Source: Methylorubrum salsuginis (GTDB lineage: Bacteria > Pseudomonadota > Alphaproteobacteria > Rhizobiales > Beijerinckiaceae). Taken from it: DNA of 64,000 nucleotides. The DNA lies in NCBI RefSeq assembly GCF_900114375.1, contig NZ_FOSV01000020.1:1-64000 (forward strand). The letters run 5' to 3'. Below, piece after piece: positions 33,750 to 42,008 of this stretch. Both the position numbers and the translations under genes were made by a program. Numbering within the stretch: the first letter of the stretch is position 1; each line of letters opens with the position of its first letter. The notes under the pieces were generated by a model, which made no database searches, was not told the origin of the DNA, and saw only the letters and a program-made list of their open reading frames with translations.

Positions 33750-35138
33750 GTGGGTGCGGTCGTGCTGATGGCCGTGAAGGATGGCGCGCGAGGCGTCGGC
33801 ACGGGCGATCCGCGTTCCGAGCGCGAAGCCACGGGGCCGGCGGAGCCCGCGCCGCCGTGGCGGAGGCCGGGGAGCAAGCCCCCATGGCTCTTCGTCGTCC
33901 TGTTCGCTGCTGCGCTCGCCCTCGCCGGCCTCGGCTGGATGTTTCGCGCTCCGCTGGTGGCTCGGCTCGAACCGCTCGCCGCCCCGGTGCTCGTCCGGCT
34001 GGGCCTTGCCGCACCGGAGGCGGAGCCTTCGCCCAAGGAGGCGCCCGCCGAGTCCCCGAGCGACCCGAACGCCGTCACCTTGGACGAGGCCGGACAGAAG
34101 CGGATCGGGCTCGCCTTCGGTGAGGCCAGGATACGGAAAATCGTGCTTCCGGTGCGGGCGCCCGGCACGATCGCGTTCGACGAGCGGCGGGTCACGCGGC
34201 TGAAGCCGCGCACGCAGGGCCGCGTCGTCGGACTGAACGTCCAGCCGGGCGACACGGTGCGCGCCGGGCAGGCATTGGCGACCCTCGACGCGGCGGGCGT
34301 GCTCGATGCGCGCAACGGCCTCGACGAGGCACGCGCGAACCTCGTCGAGGCGCAGGCGACGGAGAAAGTCGCCGACACCAACGTGAAACGCGGACAGGAC
34401 CTTCTGAAGATCGGCGGCGTCGCCCAGGCCGAGGTCGATCGGCGTCAGGTCGATCTGGCGAAGGCGCACGCGGCGACACTCTCGGCACAGGCCAAGGTCG
34501 ATCTGTTCCAGGCGCAGTACGACCGCCTCGCGCCCCGGCCCGCCCTGGGCCCGAGCGTCAGCGCCATCGTCGCGCCGATCGACGGCGTGGTGACGAGCGC
34601 CAACCTGACGCTGGGCGAAGTGGTCGATACCGGCCGCGACGCCTTCACGGTCGCCGACCCGTCGCAGGTTCTGGTGCTGGCCAACCTCTACGGCGCCGAC
34701 ATCGCGCGGGTGGCGCCGGGCGACGCGGTGACCGTGCAGGCGCCGATCCCCGATCACCCGCTTTTCGAGGGCCGGGTGCGCTCGGTCAACGCCGCGGTCG
34801 ATCCCGCCACCAACACCGCCCCGGCCCGGATCGAGATCGCCAACCCGAACGGATCTTTACGCGCCAACCTGTTCGTCTCCGTCGAGATCGCGGCCGACCT
34901 CCACCGTGAGGCGGTGACGATCCCGGCGGCGGCCGTGCAGCAGACCGAGGACGGCCCCATCGCCTTCGTGCGCACGGCTCCTGGGCGCTTCGAGAAGCGG
35001 GCGCTCACGCTCGGCGTGCAGCGGGCCGACTGGGTCGAGGTGAGATCGGGCGTGGCTGACGGCGAGAGCGTGGCGACGGAAGGCAGCTTCGGCCTCAAGG
35101 CGATCCTGCTGCGCTCCCTCCTCGGCGCGACCGATTGA
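33750..35138 (+). CDS. RND efflux periplasmic adaptor (CzcB/CusB type)
   Basis: A 462-residue membrane fusion protein linking the inner-membrane pump to the outer membrane. A cytoplasmic, charged N-terminus of about 45 residues precedes one membrane helix (PWLFVVLFAAALALAGLGW); then come a lipoyl half-motif (RVVGLNVQPGDTVRAGQ), a helical hairpin (about 185-255), the second lipoyl half (IVAPIDGVVTSANLTLGEVV) and beta-barrel domains. The ATG at 33768 is an alternative start. It overlaps the pump gene closely. Confidence 0.9.
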   Translation: MGAVVLMAVKDGARGVGTGDPRSEREATGPAEPAPPWRRPGSKPPWLFVVLFAAALALAGLGWMFRAPLVARLEPLAAPVLVRLGLAAPEAEPSPKEAPAESPSDPNAVTLDEAGQKRIGLAFGEARIRKIVLPVRAPGTIAFDERRVTRLKPRTQGRVVGLNVQPGDTVRAGQALATLDAAGVLDARNGLDEARANLVEAQATEKVADTNVKRGQDLLKIGGVAQAEVDRRQVDLAKAHAATLSAQAKVDLFQAQYDRLAPRPALGPSVSAIVAPIDGVVTSANLTLGEVVDTGRDAFTVADPSQVLVLANLYGADIARVAPGDAVTVQAPIPDHPLFEGRVRSVNAAVDPATNTAPARIEIANPNGSLRANLFVSVEIAADLHREAVTIPAAAVQQTEDGPIAFVRTAPGRFEKRALTLGVQRADWVEVRSGVADGESVATEGSFGLKAILLRSLLGATD

Positions 35139-35146
35139 GGCCCGCC

Positions 35147-38100
35147 ATGAAGGCTTGGTTCGCCCTGCTGATCCGCCGCCGCTGGCTCGTGCTGGTGCTC
35201 GCCGTCATGGGCACTGCGGGCGGCATCGCCAACATCGAGGGCCTGTCGATCGATGCGGTGCCGGACATCTCACCGAAACAGGTGATGATCCTCACCCTCT
35301 CGCCGGGGCTGGGGCCGCTGGAGGTCGAGCGGCTGGTGAGCTTTCCGGTCGAGAGCGCCATGGCCGGGGCGCCCGGGCTGACGACCGTGCGCTCGACCTC
35401 GCGCTTCGGCGTCTCGGCAGTCTACGTCACGTTCGAGGACGGGGTGCCGCTCACCGAGGCGCGCAATCAGGTCTTCCAGCGCCTGCCCCAGGCCAAGGCG
35501 ATGATGCCGGCGGGCGTCGGCGATCCGCAGATGGGGCCGATGGCGACGGGGCTGGGCGAGATCTACCAGTTCGAGCTGCGGGGCCCGGCTTACTCGCCGA
35601 TGGAGCTCAAGCGCCTCCTGCAATGGACCATCGCGCCGCGCCTCAAGCTGACCCCCGGCATCGCCGACGTGAACATCTACGGCGGCGAGCTGCCGACCTA
35701 CGAGGTGCAGGTCTCGGCCGAGGCGCTGCACCGCTACGGCGTGACGCTCGCCCAGGTCTACGCGGCGCTGGCGCAGAACAATTTGGCCCGCGGCGGCGCC
35801 TATCTGGAGCATAACGACCAGCAGCAGGTGATCCGCGGTCTCGGCCTCGCGAAAGACCCTTCGGATCTCGCCGCCATCGTGGTCGCGACGCAGGCGGGCG
35901 GCCTGCCGGTGACGATCGCCGACCTCGGCAAGGTCGTGGAGGCCCCGAAGGTCCGCCTCGGCGCGGTGACGCACGATGCGGCGGGCGAGACGGTCGTCGG
36001 CATCGCCATGATGCAGCAGGGCGAGAACGCCAGCGCGGTCGTGGAGCGGGTGAAGGCGACGCTCGACGCGCTTCGCCCGGAACTGCCGCCGGGCATCGCC
36101 ATCGTCCCCTTCTACGACCGCTCGGGGCTGGTGCAGCGGACGATCCACACCGTGATCCACAACGGCGTCGAGGGCGCGGTCCTCGTCGTGGTCGTGCTGC
36201 TCCTGCTGCTCGGCAACCTACGCGCCGGGCTCGTCGTCGCGGTGGCGATCCCGCTCTCGATGCTGATGGCGTTCGCCGGGATGCGGGCGCTCGGGCTCTC
36301 GGGCAACCTGATGAGCCTGGGCGCCATCGATTTCGGCCTGATCGTCGACGGCGCCGTCGTGATGGTCGAGAACGTCTTGCGCGCCCGCGGCGAGCATCCC
36401 GAGCGGCCGCCCCTCGACGTGATCCGCGACGCCGCCGCCGAGGTGGCGCGGCCGGTCCTGTTCGCGGTGGCAATCATCATGATCGTCTACCTGCCGGTAC
36501 TGGCGCTCGAAGGCGTGGCCGGCAAGATGTTTCGACCCATGGCGCTCGCCGTGATCCTGGCGCTGGCCGGCTCCCTCGTCCTGACCCTGACGGTGATCCC
36601 GGCGCTCGCCGCCCTGGTCCTGGCCGGACCGGGGACCGGCGAGCGTGAGACGCGCCTCGTCCACGGCGTGCGCCGGCTCTACACGCCGGTCCTGCGCGGG
36701 GCCGAGCGGCATGCGGGCATCACGACGCTCGTGACGTTGGCCCTGTTCGGCGGCACTTGCCTCCTCGCCACCCGCCTCGGCGGCGAGTTCCTGCCCAAGC
36801 TCTCGGAGGGCTCCCTCGTCGTCACCTCGGAGAAGCTGCCCGGCATCAACCTCGAGGCCTCGCTGAAGGTGGTCCACCGTATCGAGACGGTGCTGAAATC
36901 CTTCCCGGAGGTGAAGCGGGTGGTGTCGCTCACCGGCAGCGCCGAGATTCCGACCGATCCGATGGGGGTCGAATCGACCGACAGCTTCATCACGCTGACA
37001 GACCCGGCGACCTGGACCACCGCGCAGACGCAGGACGGCCTCGTCACGGCTTTCGAGAAACGTCTCGAAGAGGAAGTGCCGGGCGTCGCCTATTCCTTCT
37101 CGCAGCCGATCCAGATGCGGATGGACGACCTGATGGAGGGGGTGCGCGGCGACGTGGCGATCAGTCTCTACGGCGACGACCTCGCGGTGCTGAAGGACAA
37201 GGCCGACGCCATCGTGCGGGCCGTCTCTGCCGTGCCGGGCGCGGCCGACGTGAAGGCGGAGGCGCAAGCCGGGATGCCGGCCCTGTCGATCCAGATCGAT
37301 CGCGCGGCGGCCGCCCGCTACGGCGTCAACGTGGCGGACGTGCTGGACACCGTCGAGGCGATCGGCGGGCGAACCGCCGGCATAGTCTACCGCGACGACA
37401 ACGCCATCACGGACATCGTGGTGCGGCTCTCGGCCGACGACCGCAGCGACGTCGAGCGCATCCGCACGCTGCCGGTGGGGGGCAGCGGCAAGGCGCTGGT
37501 GCCGCTCTCGCTGGTCGCGTCGGTCACGCTGGCCTCGGGCCCGGCCCAGATCAGCCGCGACCGGTTGCAGCGGCGCATTTCGGTCCAGGCCAACGTGCGC
37601 GGGCGCGACGTGCAGAGCTTCGTCACCCAGGCGCAGGCCGCTGTGGCGGCGCAGGTCGCCCTGCCGCCGCGCTATGCCCTCGAATGGAGCGGCCAGTTCC
37701 GGAACCTCCAAGAGGCGACAGCCCGCCTCTCCGTGGTGGTGCCCGCCGCGATGGCCGCGATCCTCGTGCTGCTCGTGGTGATGTTCTCCGACCTCCGCCT
37801 CGCCGGGCTGATCTTCCTCAACGTGCCGATCGCGGCGACCGGCGGCATCCTCGCGCTGTGGCTGCGCGACCTGCCGTTCTCGGTCTCGGCGGCGGTCGGC
37901 TTCATCGCCACCTTCGGCATCGCCGTGCTGAACGGCGTGGTGCTGACGAGCTATATCCGCGATCTCGAACGCGCCGGCCTCGATCCCCGCGAGGCGGCGA
38001 CGCGGGCCGCCGAGATGCGCCTGCGCCCGGTGATCACGACCGCGCTCGTGGCGACGCTCGGCTTCCTGCCGATGGCGCTCTCGACCAGCGCCGGCGCCGA

Positions 38101-38281
38101 GGTGCAGCGCCCGCTGGCCACCGTCGTGATCGGCGGGCTGATCACCGCGACGGGGCTGACCCTGATCGTGCTGCCGACGGTCTATCCGTTCGTCGTGCGA
38201 TTGCGCCTCCCCTTCACCGGCCCCGCCGAGCCCCGATACGGATCGACCGCCGCCGCATCGCGGAGGCGCACCGACGCGTAG
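35147..38281 (+). CDS. Heavy-metal efflux RND pump (CzcA/CusA family)
   Basis: A 1044-residue proton-driven inner-membrane pump with 12 helices and two large periplasmic loops. The helix-4 motif GAIDFGLIVDGAVVMVEN (392-409) with Asp395, Asp401 and Glu408 marks the heavy-metal subfamily rather than drug pumps. The ATG has a GAGG ribosome site nine bases after the adaptor stop. No outer-membrane channel gene follows, so an unlinked TolC-like protein must serve. Metal specificity (Co/Zn/Cd/Ni versus Cu/Ag) cannot be set from the motif. Confidence 0.93.
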   Translation: MKAWFALLIRRRWLVLVLAVMGTAGGIANIEGLSIDAVPDISPKQVMILTLSPGLGPLEVERLVSFPVESAMAGAPGLTTVRSTSRFGVSAVYVTFEDGVPLTEARNQVFQRLPQAKAMMPAGVGDPQMGPMATGLGEIYQFELRGPAYSPMELKRLLQWTIAPRLKLTPGIADVNIYGGELPTYEVQVSAEALHRYGVTLAQVYAALAQNNLARGGAYLEHNDQQQVIRGLGLAKDPSDLAAIVVATQAGGLPVTIADLGKVVEAPKVRLGAVTHDAAGETVVGIAMMQQGENASAVVERVKATLDALRPELPPGIAIVPFYDRSGLVQRTIHTVIHNGVEGAVLVVVVLLLLLGNLRAGLVVAVAIPLSMLMAFAGMRALGLSGNLMSLGAIDFGLIVDGAVVMVENVLRARGEHPERPPLDVIRDAAAEVARPVLFAVAIIMIVYLPVLALEGVAGKMFRPMALAVILALAGSLVLTLTVIPALAALVLAGPGTGERETRLVHGVRRLYTPVLRGAERHAGITTLVTLALFGGTCLLATRLGGEFLPKLSEGSLVVTSEKLPGINLEASLKVVHRIETVLKSFPEVKRVVSLTGSAEIPTDPMGVESTDSFITLTDPATWTTAQTQDGLVTAFEKRLEEEVPGVAYSFSQPIQMRMDDLMEGVRGDVAISLYGDDLAVLKDKADAIVRAVSAVPGAADVKAEAQAGMPALSIQIDRAAAARYGVNVADVLDTVEAIGGRTAGIVYRDDNAITDIVVRLSADDRSDVERIRTLPVGGSGKALVPLSLVASVTLASGPAQISRDRLQRRISVQANVRGRDVQSFVTQAQAAVAAQVALPPRYALEWSGQFRNLQEATARLSVVVPAAMAAILVLLVVMFSDLRLAGLIFLNVPIAATGGILALWLRDLPFSVSAAVGFIATFGIAVLNGVVLTSYIRDLERAGLDPREAATRAAEMRLRPVITTALVATLGFLPMALSTSAGAEVQRPLATVVIGGLITATGLTLIVLPTVYPFVVRLRLPFTGPAEPRYGSTAAASRRRTDA

Positions 38282-38439
38282 AACGCGCGACGCGCACGGT
38301 CCGGCCGCGTACGACGGCTTCCGAATCACGGCCGATCCGGGTTTCACACGTCCGGCCGTCGGGCCGAGACGCGGCGGCGCCGATCGTGCATGGCCGGACC
38401 GGGCGCGTGCGCGCACTGCAACGGGATCTTGCGTCGATC

Positions 38440-39141
38440 ATGAGACAGGGCGAGACGAGCCCCCCGACCGACCGGGTCGGGACGATCTGCCGGTCGCTGC
38501 GACGGGCCATCGTGGAGAGGGCGCTCGCCCCCGGGGACCGGCTGCCCGAGGACGCGCTCGGCGAGCGCTTCAGCGTCAGCCGCACCATCGCGCGCCAAGC
38601 CCTCGTCCAGCTCGCGGGGGAGGGGCTGGTGGAACTGCGCCGCAACCGCATCGCCGTGGTGGCGAGCCCGAGCTGGGAGGAGGCGCGCGACACCTTCGAC
38701 GTGCGCATCAGCCTGGAGCGGCTCGTAGTCCAGCGCCTCGCCGGCACCTTGAGCGACGCGCAGCGGGCCGCGCTGGAGGCCCATATCGCGGGCGAGGAGC
38801 GGGCGAGCGGCGGGCCGGAGGCGGCCTCGATCCGGCTCGCCACCGAGTTCCACCTGCTGCTCGCCGAGATGACCGGCAGCCCGGTGCTGACCCGCTACGT
38901 CGCCGAACTCGGCTACCGCTGCGCCCTGGTCCTGTCGCTCTACAGCCGGCCGCACTCGTCCGATTGCGCGGTGAGCGAGCACCGGGAGATCGTGGCGGCT
39001 TTGGTCGCAGGCGATGCCGGACGGGCGGTGGCCCTGATGGACCACCATCTCGACGCGGTGGCCGAGCGCGCCCGCATCGTCGCCGAGCCCCGGCGCGAAC
39101 GCGACCTGATCCGCCTGCTCGCCCCCTACGTCGAGGGCTGA
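38440..39141 (+). CDS. GntR-family regulator (FCD subfamily)
   Basis: A 233-residue regulator: N-terminal winged helix (about 10-75: ALGERFSVSRTIARQALVQLAGEGLVEL) and C-terminal all-helical FCD ligand domain with the metal-site histidines in EFHLLLAEMTGS, SEHREIVAAL and DHHLDAV. FCD regulators answer to small organic acids or amino acids. It lies 780 bases upstream of the ABC importer cluster in the same direction, beyond a repeat and a convergent gene, and is the best candidate regulator of that cluster. Confidence 0.9.
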   Translation: MRQGETSPPTDRVGTICRSLRRAIVERALAPGDRLPEDALGERFSVSRTIARQALVQLAGEGLVELRRNRIAVVASPSWEEARDTFDVRISLERLVVQRLAGTLSDAQRAALEAHIAGEERASGGPEAASIRLATEFHLLLAEMTGSPVLTRYVAELGYRCALVLSLYSRPHSSDCAVSEHREIVAALVAGDAGRAVALMDHHLDAVAERARIVAEPRRERDLIRLLAPYVEG

Positions 39142-39150
39142 GGATTCCTA

Positions 39151-39304
39151 TATCGCGTCTCGTCAGAAGTCCGGGATACCGAAGGGATCATCCCTTCGGC
39201 GGGGTTTGGGGCGGAGCCCCGCATTGGCTTCGCCGACCGGGCGCTGCCCTGGAGCCGCGAAGGGCTTGCCCTTCGATCCCGGATTCATGGCGAGACGCGG
39301 GATA
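39151..39304. repeat. Long imperfect palindromic element
   Basis: About 154 bases whose ends pair: TATCGCGTCTCGTCAGAAG with CATGGCGAGACGCGGGATA, and CCGGGAT with ATCCCGG; internal pairs include GAAGGGATCATCCCTTC and GGGGCGGAGCCCC. It fills the whole gap between the convergent gntR and NTF2-like genes and touches the latter's stop. This type of element is dispersed in methylobacterial genomes as I recall; it may terminate both transcripts. Confidence 0.7.
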
Positions 39305-39715
39305 TCAGGCCGAGACGCCCTGCCGGTCGAGGATGCGCTCGGCGCTGTCGTTCCACACCTCCATGGAGACGATCAGGCCGTCGCGCACCGTGAAGCGATC
39401 GACGTAGCGGTTGTCCTCGAAGGCGGTTCCGTCCGGCCACGCGCCGTAGAGCGTACCGAGGCTGTAGACCGTGGTCAGCCCGTCGCCGGGCACCACGTCG
39501 AGCCGCTCCATCCGCTTCTTGACCCAGGCGTAGCGGCCCGCGTTGAAGGCCGTCACCTCGCGCGGATGCCGAAACACCCGGCCGCCGGTGAAGACGATGG
39601 CGATGCCCGGCGCCATGTAGCGCGCCGCCGTCTCGGGATCGGGCACCATCGAGGCTTCGAGATAGGCCGTCACCGCCGCCGCGTCGCGCGCGGCCCCCGC
39701 ATCCTTCGCGTCCAT
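39305..39715 (-). CDS. NTF2/SnoaL-like protein
   Basis: A 136-residue cone-shaped alpha+beta protein of the NTF2-like superfamily: AAVTAYLEASMVPDPETAARYMAP, FTGGRVFRHPREVTAFN, then the strand pair RYVDRFTVRDGLIVSMEVWNDS, typical of small isomerase/hydrolase-like members and of stand-alone ligand binders. ATG 39715 has a GGGAG site. It is divergent from the ABC importer cluster (205-base gap), so it may act on the same substrate; catalysis is unproven. Confidence 0.82.
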   Translation of the reverse strand: MDAKDAGAARDAAAVTAYLEASMVPDPETAARYMAPGIAIVFTGGRVFRHPREVTAFNAGRYAWVKKRMERLDVVPGDGLTTVYSLGTLYGAWPDGTAFEDNRYVDRFTVRDGLIVSMEVWNDSAERILDRQGVSA

Positions 39716-39920
39716 CCGCAATCTCCCAAATTCCTGTCAGCCGACCATGGCGGAGCCGTCACCACCTTGCATGCAGAAAGTGTATGCACTTTGGCGGAGA
39801 TTTGTGCACACTTCTTTCGCAGGTCATGAGCGATTCGAAAAACGCGAGTGAATTCAACGGCTGACCGGCTGGCACGGCCGTTGCGGATATGGGTCGACCA
39901 GATACGGGGACCGGACCGAC

Positions 39921-41111
39921 ATGCCTCGACGCCTCACCGCCGCCCGCCTCCTCACCCGGCGCCTCGCCCTCGGCGCCCTGCTGGCGGGCTTCGCCGGCCT
40001 CGCGCCCGTTCGGGCCGCGGAGCCGATCCGGCTCGGCCTCGTCACCGCGCTCAGCGGCCAGTCGGCGAAGTCGGGCGAGGCGATCTCCCGCGGGATCGGG
40101 CTGGCGATCGACGAGATCAACAAGGGCGGCGGCGTGCTCGGGCGCCCGCTCGAACTGGTCGCCCGCGACGACGAGGCCAACCCGTCGAAGGGCGTGCTCG
40201 CCGCCCGCGAACTGATCCAGCGGGCCGGCGTCGTGGCGCTGATCGGCGGGCTCGACACGCCGGTCTCGATGGCGATCGTGCCCATCGCCAACCAGATGAA
40301 GGTGCCCTTCGTCGGCCCTTGGGCGGCCGGCACCGGCATCACCCGCAACGGGGCCGCCGACAATTACGTGTTCCGCGTCTCGGCGGTCGATGCCCTCGTG
40401 GACGAGGCGCTCGTCACCTACGCGGTGAAGACCTACGGGGCGAAGAAGCCCGGCGCGATCCTCGTCAACAACGCCTGGGGCGAGTCGAACCAGCAGGGCA
40501 TCGTCGCAGCGCTGAAGGCGGCGGGTCTCCCGAGCGCGGGAATCGAGAAGTACGAGGCCAACGACATCGACATGGTGCCCCAGCTCTCCCGTCTGCGGGA
40601 GGCCGGGGCCGATGCCCTGTTCCTCGTCGGCAATGTCGGCCCCTCCGCCCAGGTGGTGAAGTCGCTGGACCGTATGGGCTGGACCGTGCCGGTGATCTCC
40701 CACTGGGGTCCGGCGGGCGGGCGCTTCGACGAACTCGCGGGTCCGGGCGCGGCGCGGGTCCACTTCGTCCAGACCTTCACCTTCGCCGGCAACGACAGCC
40801 CGAAGGCGACGGCGGTGCTCGACGCGCTGAAGGCGAAGTACCCGGCGATCAAGTCCATGGCCGACGTGACGCCCGCCGTCGGCATCGCCAACGCCTACGA
40901 CGCCACCCACCTGATCGCGCTGGCGATCCAGGCGGCCGGCTCGACCGAAGGACCGAAGGTCCGCGACGGCTTCTACAAGGTCCCAGCCTATGCCGGCCTG
41001 ATCAAGACCTACGAGGCGCCCTTCGCCCCGGACCGGCACGACGCTTTAAGGCCGGAGGATTACATCTTCGCGAGCTTCCGCAACGGCGAGATCGTCGCGG
41101 TGGCGAAGTGA
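39921..41111 (+). CDS. ABC importer periplasmic binding protein (branched-chain amino acid type)
   Basis: A 396-residue type I periplasmic binding protein of the LivK/amide family. The signal contains paired arginines (LTRRLALGALLAGFAG) and could be Tat or Sec. The mature part starts EPIRLGLVTALSGQSAKSGE and contains IDEINKGGGVLGRPLELVARDDE, typical of the family. It is first in an operon with LivH-type permease (25-base gap), a fused permease-ATPase and two hydrolases. The ligand is not evident; the hydrolases suggest an amide or acyl compound. Confidence 0.9.
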   Translation: MPRRLTAARLLTRRLALGALLAGFAGLAPVRAAEPIRLGLVTALSGQSAKSGEAISRGIGLAIDEINKGGGVLGRPLELVARDDEANPSKGVLAARELIQRAGVVALIGGLDTPVSMAIVPIANQMKVPFVGPWAAGTGITRNGAADNYVFRVSAVDALVDEALVTYAVKTYGAKKPGAILVNNAWGESNQQGIVAALKAAGLPSAGIEKYEANDIDMVPQLSRLREAGADALFLVGNVGPSAQVVKSLDRMGWTVPVISHWGPAGGRFDELAGPGAARVHFVQTFTFAGNDSPKATAVLDALKAKYPAIKSMADVTPAVGIANAYDATHLIALAIQAAGSTEGPKVRDGFYKVPAYAGLIKTYEAPFAPDRHDALRPEDYIFASFRNGEIVAVAK

Positions 41112-41136
41112 CGGGCCTTCGCGCGGGGAGGTCCCC

Positions 41137-42006
41137 ATGCTGATCGGAACCCTCGTCAGCGGGCTCGGCCTCGGCAGCATGTACGGGCTCGTCGCCCTCG
41201 GCTTCCACATCACCTTCGTGGTCTCCGGCACCGTGAACTTCGCCCAAGGCAGCGCCGTCACCCTGGGCGCTGTTTTGGGCTACGTCTTCGCGGTGCAGCT
41301 CGGCTGGCCGATGCCGCTGGCGGCCGCCGCCGCGCTCGCGGGTTGCGCGCTGCTCGGACTCGCGGTGGAGCGCCTGCTGGTGCGCCCCTTCGTCGTGCGC
41401 GGCTCCGATGCGTGGCTGCTCGCCACCGTGGCCGGCGGCATCATCCTCGACAACGTGCTGCTGTTCACCTTCGGCAAGGAGCCCCGCGGCCTGCCCTCCG
41501 CCCTGGTCGCGGCGCCCGTGCAGGTGCTCGGCGCCGGCATCTATCCGTTGCAGCTCGTGATTCCGGTGGTCGGCATCGCGGCAGCGGTCGCGATCCGGGC
41601 GGTGTTCCGCGGGACCGAACTCGGCCGCGTGCTGCTCGCTGTGGCGCAGAACGCCGAGGCCGCGCGGCTGATGGGGATTGATGTCGCCCGCACCGTCGCC
41701 TGCGCCTTCGCGCTCTCGGCGATGCTCGCGGGTGCGGCGGGCCTCTTGATCGCGCCGCTCTTCTCCGTCTCGGCCGAAATGGGGGCGCTGTTCGGGATCA
41801 AGGCGTTCGCGGTGGCGATCCTCGGCGGCATCGGCTCGGCCACCGGCGTCGTGCTGGCGGGCCTGCTCTACGGCGTGGTCGAGGCCGGCGTCACCGCGAC
41901 GCTCGGCTCCGGCGCGACCCAGATCGTGGTGTTCTCGGTCATCATCCTCGCCCTCGCCCTGCGCCCGAACGGGCTGCTCGGCCGCGCGGCCGTCAACAAG
42001 GTCTGA
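41137..42006 (+). CDS. ABC importer permease, LivH type
   Basis: A 289-residue inner-membrane permease with about eight helices. SGLGLGSMYGLVALGFHITFVVSGTVNFAQGS is the standard LivH opening, and AEAARLMGIDVARTVACAFALSAMLAG the coupling region that touches the ATPase. It is two bases upstream of the fused gene. With the LivM part of the next protein it would form the heterodimeric membrane pore. Confidence 0.92.
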   Translation: MLIGTLVSGLGLGSMYGLVALGFHITFVVSGTVNFAQGSAVTLGAVLGYVFAVQLGWPMPLAAAAALAGCALLGLAVERLLVRPFVVRGSDAWLLATVAGGIILDNVLLFTFGKEPRGLPSALVAAPVQVLGAGIYPLQLVIPVVGIAAAVAIRAVFRGTELGRVLLAVAQNAEAARLMGIDVARTVACAFALSAMLAGAAGLLIAPLFSVSAEMGALFGIKAFAVAILGGIGSATGVVLAGLLYGVVEAGVTATLGSGATQIVVFSVIILALALRPNGLLGRAAVNKV

Positions 42007-42008
42007 CC

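Noticed and set aside
36218-38416. 732-residue minus-strand open frame
   Set aside because: Shadow of the RND pump gene, His/Arg/Asp-rich and without recognisable domains.
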